Of a stretch of 64,000 nucleotides of DNA, positions 42,329-51,034 are shown piece by piece. The notes under the pieces are model-generated. The model had not been told where the DNA came from. It saw only the letters and a program-made list of their open reading frames with translations, and did no database searches. The DNA comes from Eubacterium plexicaudatum ASF492 (GTDB taxonomy: Bacteria; Bacillota; Clostridia; Lachnospirales; Lachnospiraceae). The first letter of the stretch is position 1. The number at the start of each line of letters is the position of its first letter. Where the stretch lies: positions 4,545,501-4,609,500 of the forward strand of contig NZ_AQFT02000001.1 of the NCBI RefSeq assembly GCF_000364225.2. Direction: 5' to 3'. A program made the translations under genes and the position numbers.

Positions 42329-42999
42329 CTACTTCCCATCTTCAAAAAATATAAAACTGTAATCTCCTGTATATCCCCACTCTTTATAAAGCCATTCCCA
42401 TTCATCTACTGCATAATAACTTGCACAGGTAAGCTGCCAGTAAAGCATGTTAACTTCTTCCCTATCATTACGAAATGATTCAACCATAATATAGCTCTTC
42501 CCTTTACTAACACGTTCAATTTCCTGCACAGCTTTTTTTAAATCGTAGATTTTTAAATTGTGCAGTGTTGCTAAAGAAATAACTAAATCAAATTCATCAT
42601 CATCAAAAGGAATATTCTGTGCCTGTCCATACTGCAGTCTGTCTCTAATTTCTTCTTTTGCATGTTCCAATGCATATTGCGATATATCAATACCATTTAC
42701 AATCATTCCCGGCACAACCTGCGTAAGTTCATACAGCAAATGAGCCATTCCACACCCCACGTCCAATACTTTTTGTCCTGATTTTAAACAGTAATAATCT
42801 GCAAGTTTCTGCGCTACAATCTTCCATCTGCCATCATAATGATAGCCTCCATAACCGTATTTGCGTTCGCCGTCCCAATAATCATATCCATATTTTTTGC
42901 AATGATGGCACATTCCGCCTTATCGTCACTAATTACGCGTCCTACATAATTACGCCTTGTTGACCTATGCAATTCAGAAACAAAATCTACATATGACAT
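42329..42999 (-). CDS. SAM-dependent methyltransferase (one frameshift)
   Basis: Class I methyltransferase of about 223 residues. The N-terminal lead reads SYVDFVSELHRSTRRNYVGR and, after one added A near 42895, IAKKYGYDYWDGERKYGYGG, a signature of a family found in lipopolysaccharide and capsule clusters. Motif I is VLDVGCGMAHLLYELTQ, motif II VNGIDISQYALEHA, and DLVISLATLHNL is the post-motif. An AAAGGA site precedes ATG 42999. It is placed with a radical SAM gene upstream and an SDR gene downstream. Target unknown. Confidence 0.78.
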
Positions 43000-43034
43000 T
43001 TTTTATTCCTTTCCATAATATATTTTGTTCAGTA

Positions 43035-44195
43035 TTACAATTTCATCCAAGTTTCTCTTTCAGAATTTTTAATAATTTTCCAACCATCCATTATCTTTTC
43101 ATCACTATATGGCACATACATGCCACATCTATAACAAATTTTTCTCATTTCAGATTCAGCAGTCCTCATATTGTTGATTGCATCTTCCATAACATTTTGA
43201 CAACCAATTGATTCCAATTTTCTTTCTTCACTTGTCGCCTCAAACATCCTGCCGCAACAGCAATGTGTATTTCCATCCGGTAAAGTCTGCATATTTCCAA
43301 ACGCTGTACATAATCCCTCAATATATTCTTTGCCCATCTCTGCGTACATATCTTTAACAGTTTCATTCTCACAATAAAACTGCTTTGCAATGCTAATAGA
43401 ATCAACCTTTTTATCCTTCCAATACTCTAAAAATTCCTGTTTTTCGTCTTTGTTTTCCTTCTGCTCAACAAAATGCACATTTACTTTAATCCCATACTTC
43501 ATTAATAACTCTGGAAGTCTCATTGCTCTTTCAAAATATTCTTTTTTATTGCTGCGAATTTTAGCATATGTTTCATAAGATATTGTATCCAAACTAACTC
43601 GGATATCTGTGTACCCCATGTTTGCTGCTTCTTTCACTATATCCTCTGTCCAAAGTGATCCATTGGTAATCGTCCACAAATCCATTCCTTTGTTATGAGC
43701 ATAGTCAGATACCTCTTTCCAGTATGGATATAAAAGAATTTCTCCCATAGACATGATGCTTAAAGAATTAATGCCATATTCTACCAGACAATCAATTCTT
43801 TCATATGCTTTATCTTTAGATATTACCTTTTTCTGTCCGCCCCGATCTTTATAGTAATCCGTATCAGACATACCATCACCATGATAACAACACATCGGAC
43901 ATTGATAATTGCAATGCCAATCCAATATTAATGTCCATTTTGTTGGTTTATAATATTTTAAAAGCTCTTGGGCAATATCTTCCACATCCTCTTTTGATAA
44001 TTTATACTTGTCATCTGCCTTTCCATTACTGGCAAACCACCCCGCCAATGGAATATCTTCTCCGCCCTTATATTTAAGATTATGATGATTGTATGTAAAC
44101 AAATTATCCGGAGATATGTAAAATTCCTTTTCCTGTTTTTCCCATCGTTTCAGCAATGGCTTTAATTTTTCAGGAATATTTTCCTTTCGCATCAT
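43035..44195 (-). CDS. Radical SAM protein with SPASM-like C-terminus
   Basis: Intact, 386 residues. The radical SAM cluster motif is CNYQCPMC (CxxxCxxC) in ILDWHCNYQCPMCCYHG, followed by SLSIMSMGEILLYPYWKEV and VSLDTISYETYAKIR. The C-terminal region has HCCCGRMFEATSEE, IGCQNVME and KICYRCGMY, Cys-rich blocks that could bind auxiliary Fe-S clusters. AAAGGA precedes ATG 44195. Enzymes of this kind in glycan loci modify sugars by radical chemistry, but some act on peptides; the neighbouring sugar enzymes favour the first. One of four radical SAM proteins in the window. Confidence 0.82.
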   Translation of the reverse strand: MMRKENIPEKLKPLLKRWEKQEKEFYISPDNLFTYNHHNLKYKGGEDIPLAGWFASNGKADDKYKLSKEDVEDIAQELLKYYKPTKWTLILDWHCNYQCPMCCYHGDGMSDTDYYKDRGGQKKVISKDKAYERIDCLVEYGINSLSIMSMGEILLYPYWKEVSDYAHNKGMDLWTITNGSLWTEDIVKEAANMGYTDIRVSLDTISYETYAKIRSNKKEYFERAMRLPELLMKYGIKVNVHFVEQKENKDEKQEFLEYWKDKKVDSISIAKQFYCENETVKDMYAEMGKEYIEGLCTAFGNMQTLPDGNTHCCCGRMFEATSEERKLESIGCQNVMEDAINNMRTAESEMRKICYRCGMYVPYSDEKIMDGWKIIKNSERETWMKL

Positions 44196-44234
44196 TTCAG
44201 TTTCCTTTCCAGCATCTCAAAAATTTCTCTTAAT

Positions 44235-45377
44235 TTACTTATTATTGTACTCATTTTCTACTATACGTGGAATTGCATACAGAATAGTTTCTCCGTATAT
44301 CATTGCATGTTGACGAATATAATATTTGTATCCCCTCCCTTGAATTTTCATTATAAATTGCATAATACGGTAATAATCTTCTACACAATGATAAATAGAA
44401 ATTGCAAGTAACGGCATATCCCTTTTTATTGTATTGACTGCCCCACCAAGTGCCCTCATTTCTGCTCCTTCTATATCCATTTTTATCATGTCAACTTTTA
44501 TATTTTGAAAATATGTATCAATGGTTTCCATTTTACAAACTTCACCCGTACATAATTCTGCATCCTCCACAACCTTTGAAGAAGCCCCCTGTCCCATCAC
44601 TGGTAATTCTTTTTGTTCACTCCACAATCCATAATTTTCACATAAACACTTCATTCCTTCTGGAAGAACACTCTTTTCAATATTATTTAGTAATTTCTCA
44701 TAATTATTTTTTTCAGCTTCGAAACAATACCATTTTGATACCCATAGACCAGATTCAATAATAGCCCTTAATAGTTCCCCTGTATATGCACCTGCATCTA
44801 CTAATGTAAACTTTCTTCCTTGAAAATACTCTTTTACCTCTTTTATAAAATAACTTTCTTCCGTAGTACATACTTTAACGATTTCATTAATATCATTTGT
44901 TATATAATATTGATATACAGCGTCATAAACACTTTTAGAAAGATCATCTGAAAGATATTTCTTCAATGCATCTGTATTTCTTTTATACCGAACCAGCCTT
45001 TCTCCCTCACAATGTTTTTCCACTACTAATTCTTGCTGGTCTAAAACATCCATATACCAATCATACATTTCCCATATGGTCACATTTGAAAACACCATCA
45101 GTTTGTCATAAATGGTTTTTCCATATATTGAAGTTAAAACAACATTAATACTCTTTTTGCTTTTACAGATTTCTGCAAACTCATTATATGAAAGTACATC
45201 ATATGAAAGTTCTTTTGTCCCGTGCTTCATCAAATCGTCATCTATTAAAGATTCAATCTTTACAGATTCACTTTCTAACGCTTTAATACAAATCTTTGCA
45301 GTATATCCGGCGCCATACAAATATATCGAATCATTTATAATTTCTTTCGGAATATTATTTTTATCTATTTTCTTCAT
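44235..45377 (-). CDS. Rossmann-like domain plus FkbM-family methyltransferase
   Basis: Intact, about 380 residues. The N-terminal Rossmann-like domain (SIYLYGAGYTAKICIKAL, SLIDDDLMKHGTKEL, INVVLTSIYGKT) is followed by an FkbM domain: FTLVDAGAYTGELLRAII, WYCFEAEKNNYEKLL, and VDMIKMDIEGAEMRALGG, the strongest FkbM signature. The C-terminus LLAISIYHCVEDYYRIMQ is typical. I choose ATG 45377, with GGAAAGG 5 bases upstream. It probably methylates a sugar hydroxyl. The other FkbM domain, at 18.2-19.1 kb, is fused behind a glycosyltransferase. Confidence 0.8.
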   Translation of the reverse strand: MKKIDKNNIPKEIINDSIYLYGAGYTAKICIKALESESVKIESLIDDDLMKHGTKELSYDVLSYNEFAEICKSKKSINVVLTSIYGKTIYDKLMVFSNVTIWEMYDWYMDVLDQQELVVEKHCEGERLVRYKRNTDALKKYLSDDLSKSVYDAVYQYYITNDINEIVKVCTTEESYFIKEVKEYFQGRKFTLVDAGAYTGELLRAIIESGLWVSKWYCFEAEKNNYEKLLNNIEKSVLPEGMKCLCENYGLWSEQKELPVMGQGASSKVVEDAELCTGEVCKMETIDTYFQNIKVDMIKMDIEGAEMRALGGAVNTIKRDMPLLAISIYHCVEDYYRIMQFIMKIQGRGYKYYIRQHAMIYGETILYAIPRIVENEYNNK

Positions 45378-45457
45378 ATAATCCTTTCCATTACATAACA
45401 TAGTGATGACGCTTCAGTCCTTAACTAATTATTATTTAATATTGTTATAAATATCCT

Positions 45458-46366
45458 TCATACTTTCTTTACTTCTTTATAAATACTTTCAATGCCAACC
45501 CGGTTCATTTCTTTTATCTGCGTATAGGTGCCATACCCTTTCGAAAACCCATGTAGTCCTATTCTTTTCTGTCTGGCATTCATTCCTGTCTCAGCAATAA
45601 CTTCCGCAACTGCACTTCCAAGTCCTCCGGTCACATTATGATCTTCTATCGTTATTATCTTTCCTGTCTCAACAACTGCTCGAATAATGATATTTCTATC
45701 AATAGGTTTTATTGTATGCATATTGATAACCCGTGCATCAATTCCATCTTTTCTTAACTGCTCAGCTACATTTAATACATCCTTCAAAATACTGCCTATG
45801 CCAATCAGTGTAATATCCTTGCCCTCTCTTAAAGTAACAGCCTTTCCAATCTGAAATTCATAATCACTTTCATATATTTCTGGTTCCTTATTTGTTCCAA
45901 GTCTTAAATATATAGGCCCCTTATGTTTATATGATGCCAATGTTGCTTTTCTTACTTCCAATGGACTTGCCGGACATAAAATTGTCAGATTCGACAATGC
46001 ACGTAATCCACCCAAATCCTCTGTAGAATGATGCGTTGGTCCCAATGCACTGTATACTTCCCCTGCGCCTGTTCCTACGATTTTCACATTCTGATTTTGT
46101 AAGCATACATCATTCCTTATAAATTCAAACGCACGATACGCAAGGAATGCCCCGATTGTATATGCAAATGGTATCTTTCCACAGCTTGCCATACCCGCTG
46201 CCATGCCAATCATATTTGCCTCTGAAATACCAAGATTTAAATATTGCTCTGACAAATCTTTACGGTATCTGTCATATACAATTGCACCATTATCAGAAAT
46301 CAAAGCATATACCCTTTTATCCTTTTGCGCAATTTCATATAACGTGTCTAAATATGCTGTTCTCAT
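45458..46366 (-). CDS. Transketolase, C-terminal subunit
   Basis: Intact, 302 residues, covering the pyrimidine-binding and C-terminal domains of transketolase. It has RVYALISDNGA, the catalytic Glu region YLNLGISEANMIGMAAG, GAFLAYRAFEFIRNDVC, GPTHHSTEDLGGLRAL and TIEDHNVTGGLGSAVAEV. Works with the separate N-terminal subunit encoded at 50182-51024 to move two-carbon ketol units between sugar phosphates using thiamine diphosphate. Split transketolases are normally adjacent; here 3.8 kb with a carbamoyltransferase, a small gene and an SGNH gene separates them. It may generate sedoheptulose-7-P for the heptose genes at 53.7-57.4 kb. Confidence 0.9.
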   Translation of the reverse strand: MRTAYLDTLYEIAQKDKRVYALISDNGAIVYDRYRKDLSEQYLNLGISEANMIGMAAGMASCGKIPFAYTIGAFLAYRAFEFIRNDVCLQNQNVKIVGTGAGEVYSALGPTHHSTEDLGGLRALSNLTILCPASPLEVRKATLASYKHKGPIYLRLGTNKEPEIYESDYEFQIGKAVTLREGKDITLIGIGSILKDVLNVAEQLRKDGIDARVINMHTIKPIDRNIIIRAVVETGKIITIEDHNVTGGLGSAVAEVIAETGMNARQKRIGLHGFSKGYGTYTQIKEMNRVGIESIYKEVKKV

Positions 46367-46436
46367 TTTAAGGCCCTTTCTGATGATCTATTTTTGTATA
46401 AATGTTATTAACTCTTGTTATCCAATATTTTGACAA

Positions 46437-46760
46437 TTAAAAGTTATAAATATACTCTCGAATCCCCGTACTCTTCTGTACAGATTTTATATTATCTGTT
46501 GTCTTAACCTTAGACATCCCTTCCAAGACCGACCTTATACATTCCCCTTTTACTTCTGCTAATACTTTATCAAAATACTTTTCCATATATTTCTCTATGT
46601 CAAATTTATCATTAATCTCGTATTCTTCTAATATGGGCTGCTTTTCTATATCTATAAAATAGGTATTTATTTCATCATCTATTTCACCAAACATAACTCT
46701 ACCTTCTTCATGTCTCGATTTTTCACAAACCCATTTATACAATCTTTCCTTGCTAGTCAA
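46437..46760 (-). CDS. Small protein ending in EYIYNF (copy 3)
   Basis: About 107 residues, intact. It contains TYFIDIEKQPILEEYEI, FDIEKYMEKYFDKVLAEV and GIREYIYNF. The size, acidic middle, basic patch and terminal YIYxF match the small proteins at 25.7 and 29.1 kb, though overall identity is lower. I choose TTG 46760, with GAGAGG 7 bases upstream; it overlaps the end of carbamoyltransferase copy 2. It thus has the same position relative to a carbamoyltransferase as the 29.1-kb gene. No known domain; function unknown. Confidence 0.55.
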   Translation of the reverse strand: MTSKERLYKWVCEKSRHEEGRVMFGEIDDEINTYFIDIEKQPILEEYEINDKFDIEKYMEKYFDKVLAEVKGECIRSVLEGMSKVKTTDNIKSVQKSTGIREYIYNF

Positions 46761-48584
46761 GCTGATACCTCTCTTTCCATTCTGTGTCATTCACCAATGC
46801 TTTCTGCTCCGATTTATATAATATATAATCTTCCATACAGAGTACATCCATTTCCGTTCTCATAAAACAGAGATATGCATCGTGCGGTGTGCAGACAATT
46901 GGTTCACCCCGTACATTAAAAGATGTATTTACTATCACTGGACACCCGCTCAATTCATAATATTTCTTTATTATTTCATAAAAATCTTTATTATTTTTTT
47001 ACTCACAGTCTGCACTCTTGCACTAAAATCCACATGCGTAACTGCTGAAATATCTGAACGCGGCAATTTTGACACAGCAATCATATCATCATTATTACAA
47101 TTCAAAGCCTCTTCAACATCAAAATTATTGCACAACGTCTCATTCACTCTTGCACAAAAAAGCATATAAGGACTTTTCCCGTCCAAATCAAAATATTTTG
47201 CTGCTTCTTCTTCCAATACTGCTGGCGCAAACGGTCTAAAAGATTCTCTATATTTAATCTTCAAGTTTATCTTCGACTGCATTTCCGCACTTTTTGCATT
47301 CGCTATTATACTCCTGTTTCCCAAAGCTCTTGGACCAAATTCCATCCTACCCTGAAACAATCCAATAACATAATCCTCTTTCAGCAGATTTGCCACAGTT
47401 TCCGCTTTTTTCCCTTTCACTGAATGATACGCCAATTTATTTCTCCTGCAAAAACTTTCAATTTCAAAGTTATTGAATTGTGGTCCAAGAAATGTATATT
47501 GAAATCTATTTTCGTTTTTTCCATTTTTTTTCTGTTTCAAATAATCGTAATATCCTAGATATGCCGCTCCAACACTTCCTCCAGCATCTCCAGCTGCCGG
47601 TTGTACCCATACATTTTCGAAAATCTTTTCCTCTTTTAATCTCCCATTAGCCACACAATTGAGAGCAATACCCCCTGCAAGGACAATATTTTTCTATGCC
47701 CTGTATAATTTACTGCACTTTTTGCCAGTTTAATAACAATGTCTTCTGTAACTTTCTGAATAGATGATGCTATATTCATATAACATCTTGTAATATTGCT
47801 TTCTTGTTTTCTCCGAGGCATCTGAAATAATTCTTCAAACTTATTATTTATCATATACCTTCCATACTGAAAATCAAAATATTCAAGATTCAGTCGGAAT
47901 GAACCGTCTTCTTTAATATCAATCAGGTGATTAGTTATTAAATCATAATACAATGGTTTTCCATATGGTGCCAATCCCATCAATTTATATTCACCAGAAT
48001 TTACCTTAAAACCACAATACCATGTAAATGCACTATACAGCATTCCTAAAGAATGAGGATAATCAATTTTTTTAGTAATTCTATTCTGTTTTTGCTACCG
48101 TATCCTAGCGTCACTGTATTCCATTCACCCACCCCATCAATTGTCAAAATCGCTGCTTCATCATACGGTGATGGAAAAAAAGCTGACGCAGCATGTGACA
48201 TATGATGATTTGCCACCAACAGTTTTCCCGTTTTTCCGATCTGCCCGAAATAACTTTCTAACACTCTATGTACAACAAGACGTTTTTGAAAAACATCTTC
48301 ATGTTGAAACTCTATTAAATCTTTTGCATCATTTCCACAGTACAAAGCATTTTTAAATACCGCTCTAATGTAATAAAGGGATTGTCATAATAAACTACAG
48401 CATCAACTTCTTTCAAACTTATCTTTTTATAGTCTAGACAATATCTGATTGCTTGCACAGGAAATGCGTCATCGTTTTTCATTCTTGTAAATCTTTCTTC
48501 CTGGGCCGCCGCAATAATATATCCATCTTCAAGCAGTGCTGCTGCAGAATCATGATATAACCCTGAAAAGCCTAATACCATCAT
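46753..48584 (-). CDS. Carbamoyltransferase, NodU/CmcH family, copy 2 (four frameshifts)
   Basis: Same family and length as copy 1. Pieces from the N-terminus: FSGLYHDSAAALLEDGY; ANHHMSHAASAFFPSPYDE with LTIDGVGEWNT; LYSAFTWYCGFKVNSGEY; GLFQGRMEFGPRALGNRS; CPVIVNTSFNVRGEP. The four joints are A runs near 48353 (A5), 48069-48075 (A7), 47688 (A5) and 46994-47000 (A7), each needing one more A. ATG 48584 overlaps the stop of the preceding SGNH gene (ATGATG/TGA). If the repairs are right the protein is about 610 residues and complete. Carbamoylation of a sugar hydroxyl is the expected reaction. Confidence 0.85.
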
Positions 48585-50089
48585 TTCTCCACTATCCCTT
48601 TCCTAATCAAATATTCACACATATATTGCGCTATCATTTCATTTCCATGTTCATTTACATGACACCAATCCAAATATACATCATCTGCTCCATCAAACAA
48701 TGATGTAATATCTGTTCCATATGCTGATATCTGTTCGCATACCTTTTCATAAAAATGTCTTGTATTTTCAAACGGTTTCCAGCTTTTCTGATCATAAGAT
48801 AAATGCAACAAAACCTCATAACCATAATCACTGAGTTTTTCTTTTTTGGCAGGCAAACAAGGTTGTAAAAAAGCCAAATATGGAATCCCATAACCTTTGC
48901 AAATAATGTTCATCATTTTAATATTATCTATAAACATTTGATCATTAGAACGATTATGTTTAACACCTAAAGTATATTTATTATCCGTTCCTCTCCAATC
49001 ATCTTGGTATTCCACCTCCTCTGCCAAATATGCAATAAATCTTTTTTGATAAACATGAACAAAAGGATAATCGTTTGCTAATGTACTATCATTGACTCCG
49101 GTATAATGAATTATTATATCTGGTTTGAGAGGAATAATATCTCTGATCAACTTTCCCAATTCCTGTGGAGTACTATACCCTCCACATCCTGCATTCAATA
49201 CTTTTACGGAATATCCTTTTTTCGTCAGTTTATCAAATAGCAGTTCTGCCCATGACTTATATGAATAACCTTCTCCTTCTGTAGTTGATCCTCCCAATAA
49301 GGCGATTACAATTTTCCCATCTCCTATCTGTACTATTCCAGGCATTGTATCACCATTTTTTTTAGGTTGAAAACTGTATCCAAGATTAGGATCTAAAATA
49401 TATTTTCTTGCTACAGCTGTAGTATATATATCATAACCAGAATAATCTCTTCCCATTGCCAGTCCCATTCTGTCCAATACTTTCATATTTTCTTTTTTCT
49501 CAGACATAACAATCACTTTAATAGCACCTTCTTTTTCATAAAGTAAATCATAAATGGGTTTTACTTGGCTCTCCCATTGATTACACTCTGATTCTATATC
49601 ATCAACAAAGTACGCAATTTTTACATCTAACATTTCCAACAAACGTTTCAAGACCGCTGCTTCTTTTCCGGTACCATAAATCACAATCTTTCGAATATAT
49701 GAATCTTGAATAATACGATATAGCCCTCTGAATTGTACTTTTATTCCTAAAGTATTTAAAGTAACTATACTTTTTATATCATTCCAAACAATAAAGTTCT
49801 TTACTCTCTGTTCTTCTAACTTATCAGTAATTTCCTTTGAACATTCTTTGTTCATAAGAGTTACAATAAAATTATATTCAGACGGATTTTCCAACACCTT
49901 TTCAGGCATTATGACCCTCTTATTAAGGATACGTATTCTTTGTTTTGTACGGTCAGAGTCACAAAACATTTCAACTGGTATTCCCATTGCCGCAAATGCA
50001 AGTAAAATCTGGACTCCATTCTGCCCCGCACCCCACAATATATTTTTCTTGCCATTATACAGTATACGTTTTATTTCATAATCAAACAT
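48581..50089 (-). CDS. Double Rossmann-like domain plus SGNH protein, paralogue 4 (intact)
   Basis: 502 residues in one frame, the best reference for this family. Unit one is KNILWGAGQNGVQILLAF with MFCDSDRTKQRI; unit two is KIVIYGTGKEAAVLKRLL with AYFVDDIESEC. The SGNH part has the Ser block VIALLGGSTTEGEGYSYKSW, the Gly block LNAGCGGYSTPQELGKLI, the Asn block IHYTGVNDSTLAN and the Asp-His block VYLDWCHVNEHGNEMIAQY, so all catalytic positions are present. No signal peptide; cytoplasmic. GGGAGAG precedes ATG 50089. Such enzymes hydrolyse or transfer acyl esters; in a glycan locus the second is attractive. Confidence 0.8.
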   Translation of the reverse strand: MFDYEIKRILYNGKKNILWGAGQNGVQILLAFAAMGIPVEMFCDSDRTKQRIRILNKRVIMPEKVLENPSEYNFIVTLMNKECSKEITDKLEEQRVKNFIVWNDIKSIVTLNTLGIKVQFRGLYRIIQDSYIRKIVIYGTGKEAAVLKRLLEMLDVKIAYFVDDIESECNQWESQVKPIYDLLYEKEGAIKVIVMSEKKENMKVLDRMGLAMGRDYSGYDIYTTAVARKYILDPNLGYSFQPKKNGDTMPGIVQIGDGKIVIALLGGSTTEGEGYSYKSWAELLFDKLTKKGYSVKVLNAGCGGYSTPQELGKLIRDIIPLKPDIIIHYTGVNDSTLANDYPFVHVYQKRFIAYLAEEVEYQDDWRGTDNKYTLGVKHNRSNDQMFIDNIKMMNIICKGYGIPYLAFLQPCLPAKKEKLSDYGYEVLLHLSYDQKSWKPFENTRHFYEKVCEQISAYGTDITSLFDGADDVYLDWCHVNEHGNEMIAQYMCEYLIRKGIVEK

Positions 50090-50181
50090 ATTTCTCTCCC
50101 ATCGGACATTTTATAACGTAATATCCGCCTCTAAACTGTCTTTGATCTTCTAAACATTTACAGAATATTAAAATTCTATTT

Positions 50182-51024
50182 TCATTCTTTCGCTACACAC
50201 AATCTCTGTTTTTCTTCTTCCGTAAATTCCAAATCATGAAAAAGAATCTCTAATTCTCTTTCATTAGGCATCCGATAATGCCAGATTGGTACATTCTCCA
50301 TAAAAGAAACCCCTTTACCCTTAATTGTATTTGCAATCACTAAAGTTGGTTTCTTCTCGCATCTTACCAGAAGGGCTTCTTTAATCTCTTTATAATTATG
50401 CCCATCAATTTCTATTACATTCCAACCAAATGCTCTCCATTTATCTGCAAACGGTCTCATCTGGACAATATTCTCCAAATTATCCATTGCCTGCAATTTA
50501 TTATAATCTACTATTACAGTTAAATATTCAAGTTCAAGAGTCGGTGCCGATAAAGCACCTTCCCAAATGGAGCCTTCCTGACATTCACCATCACCTAACA
50601 TTACATATGTGTGACTGCGTTTTTTGTCCGCCTTATTTGCATACGCAATTCCAATCGCAAAGGAAAGACCATGCCCCAATGCACCAGTTGACGCCTCCAC
50701 TCCAGGAATATCATTAATTTTGGGATGCCCTCCAAACTTAGATCCTGGTTCTCCTACATGCCAAAGCTCTTCTTCCGGAAAATATCCAGCCCTTGCCAAT
50801 GCGGCATAAAGCGCATAACAGGCATGTCCTTTACTCAATATAAATTTATCTCTGTCAATCCAATTAGGTTTTTTTGCATCATATTTTAACACATTGTCGA
50901 AATATAACACACTAACAATATCTGCTATGGAAAATGCCGCTCCCATATGTCCGCCGCCTGCATAATGTGCTATCTTATATATTTTTTTTCTGATATCTTT
51001 TGCTATCTGCTGTATATCTTCCAC
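50182..51024 (-). CDS. Transketolase, N-terminal (TPP-binding) subunit
   Basis: Intact, 280 residues. It has the thiamine diphosphate region GDGECQEGSIWEGAL through VDYNKLQ (the GDG-x-N motif), HYAGGGHMGAAFSIADIV near the N-terminus, ILSKGHACYALYAAL, and GATG-like STGALGHGLSFAIGIAY. It pairs with the subunit at 45458-46366. AGGAG lies 7 bases before the GTG at 51024. A radical SAM gene is 10 bp upstream. Expected to form a heterotetramer that supplies or consumes pentose and heptulose phosphates. Confidence 0.9.
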   Translation of the reverse strand: MEDIQQIAKDIRKKIYKIAHYAGGGHMGAAFSIADIVSVLYFDNVLKYDAKKPNWIDRDKFILSKGHACYALYAALARAGYFPEEELWHVGEPGSKFGGHPKINDIPGVEASTGALGHGLSFAIGIAYANKADKKRSHTYVMLGDGECQEGSIWEGALSAPTLELEYLTVIVDYNKLQAMDNLENIVQMRPFADKWRAFGWNVIEIDGHNYKEIKEALLVRCEKKPTLVIANTIKGKGVSFMENVPIWHYRMPNERELEILFHDLEFTEEEKQRLCVAKE

Positions 51025-51034
51025 AATATCACTC

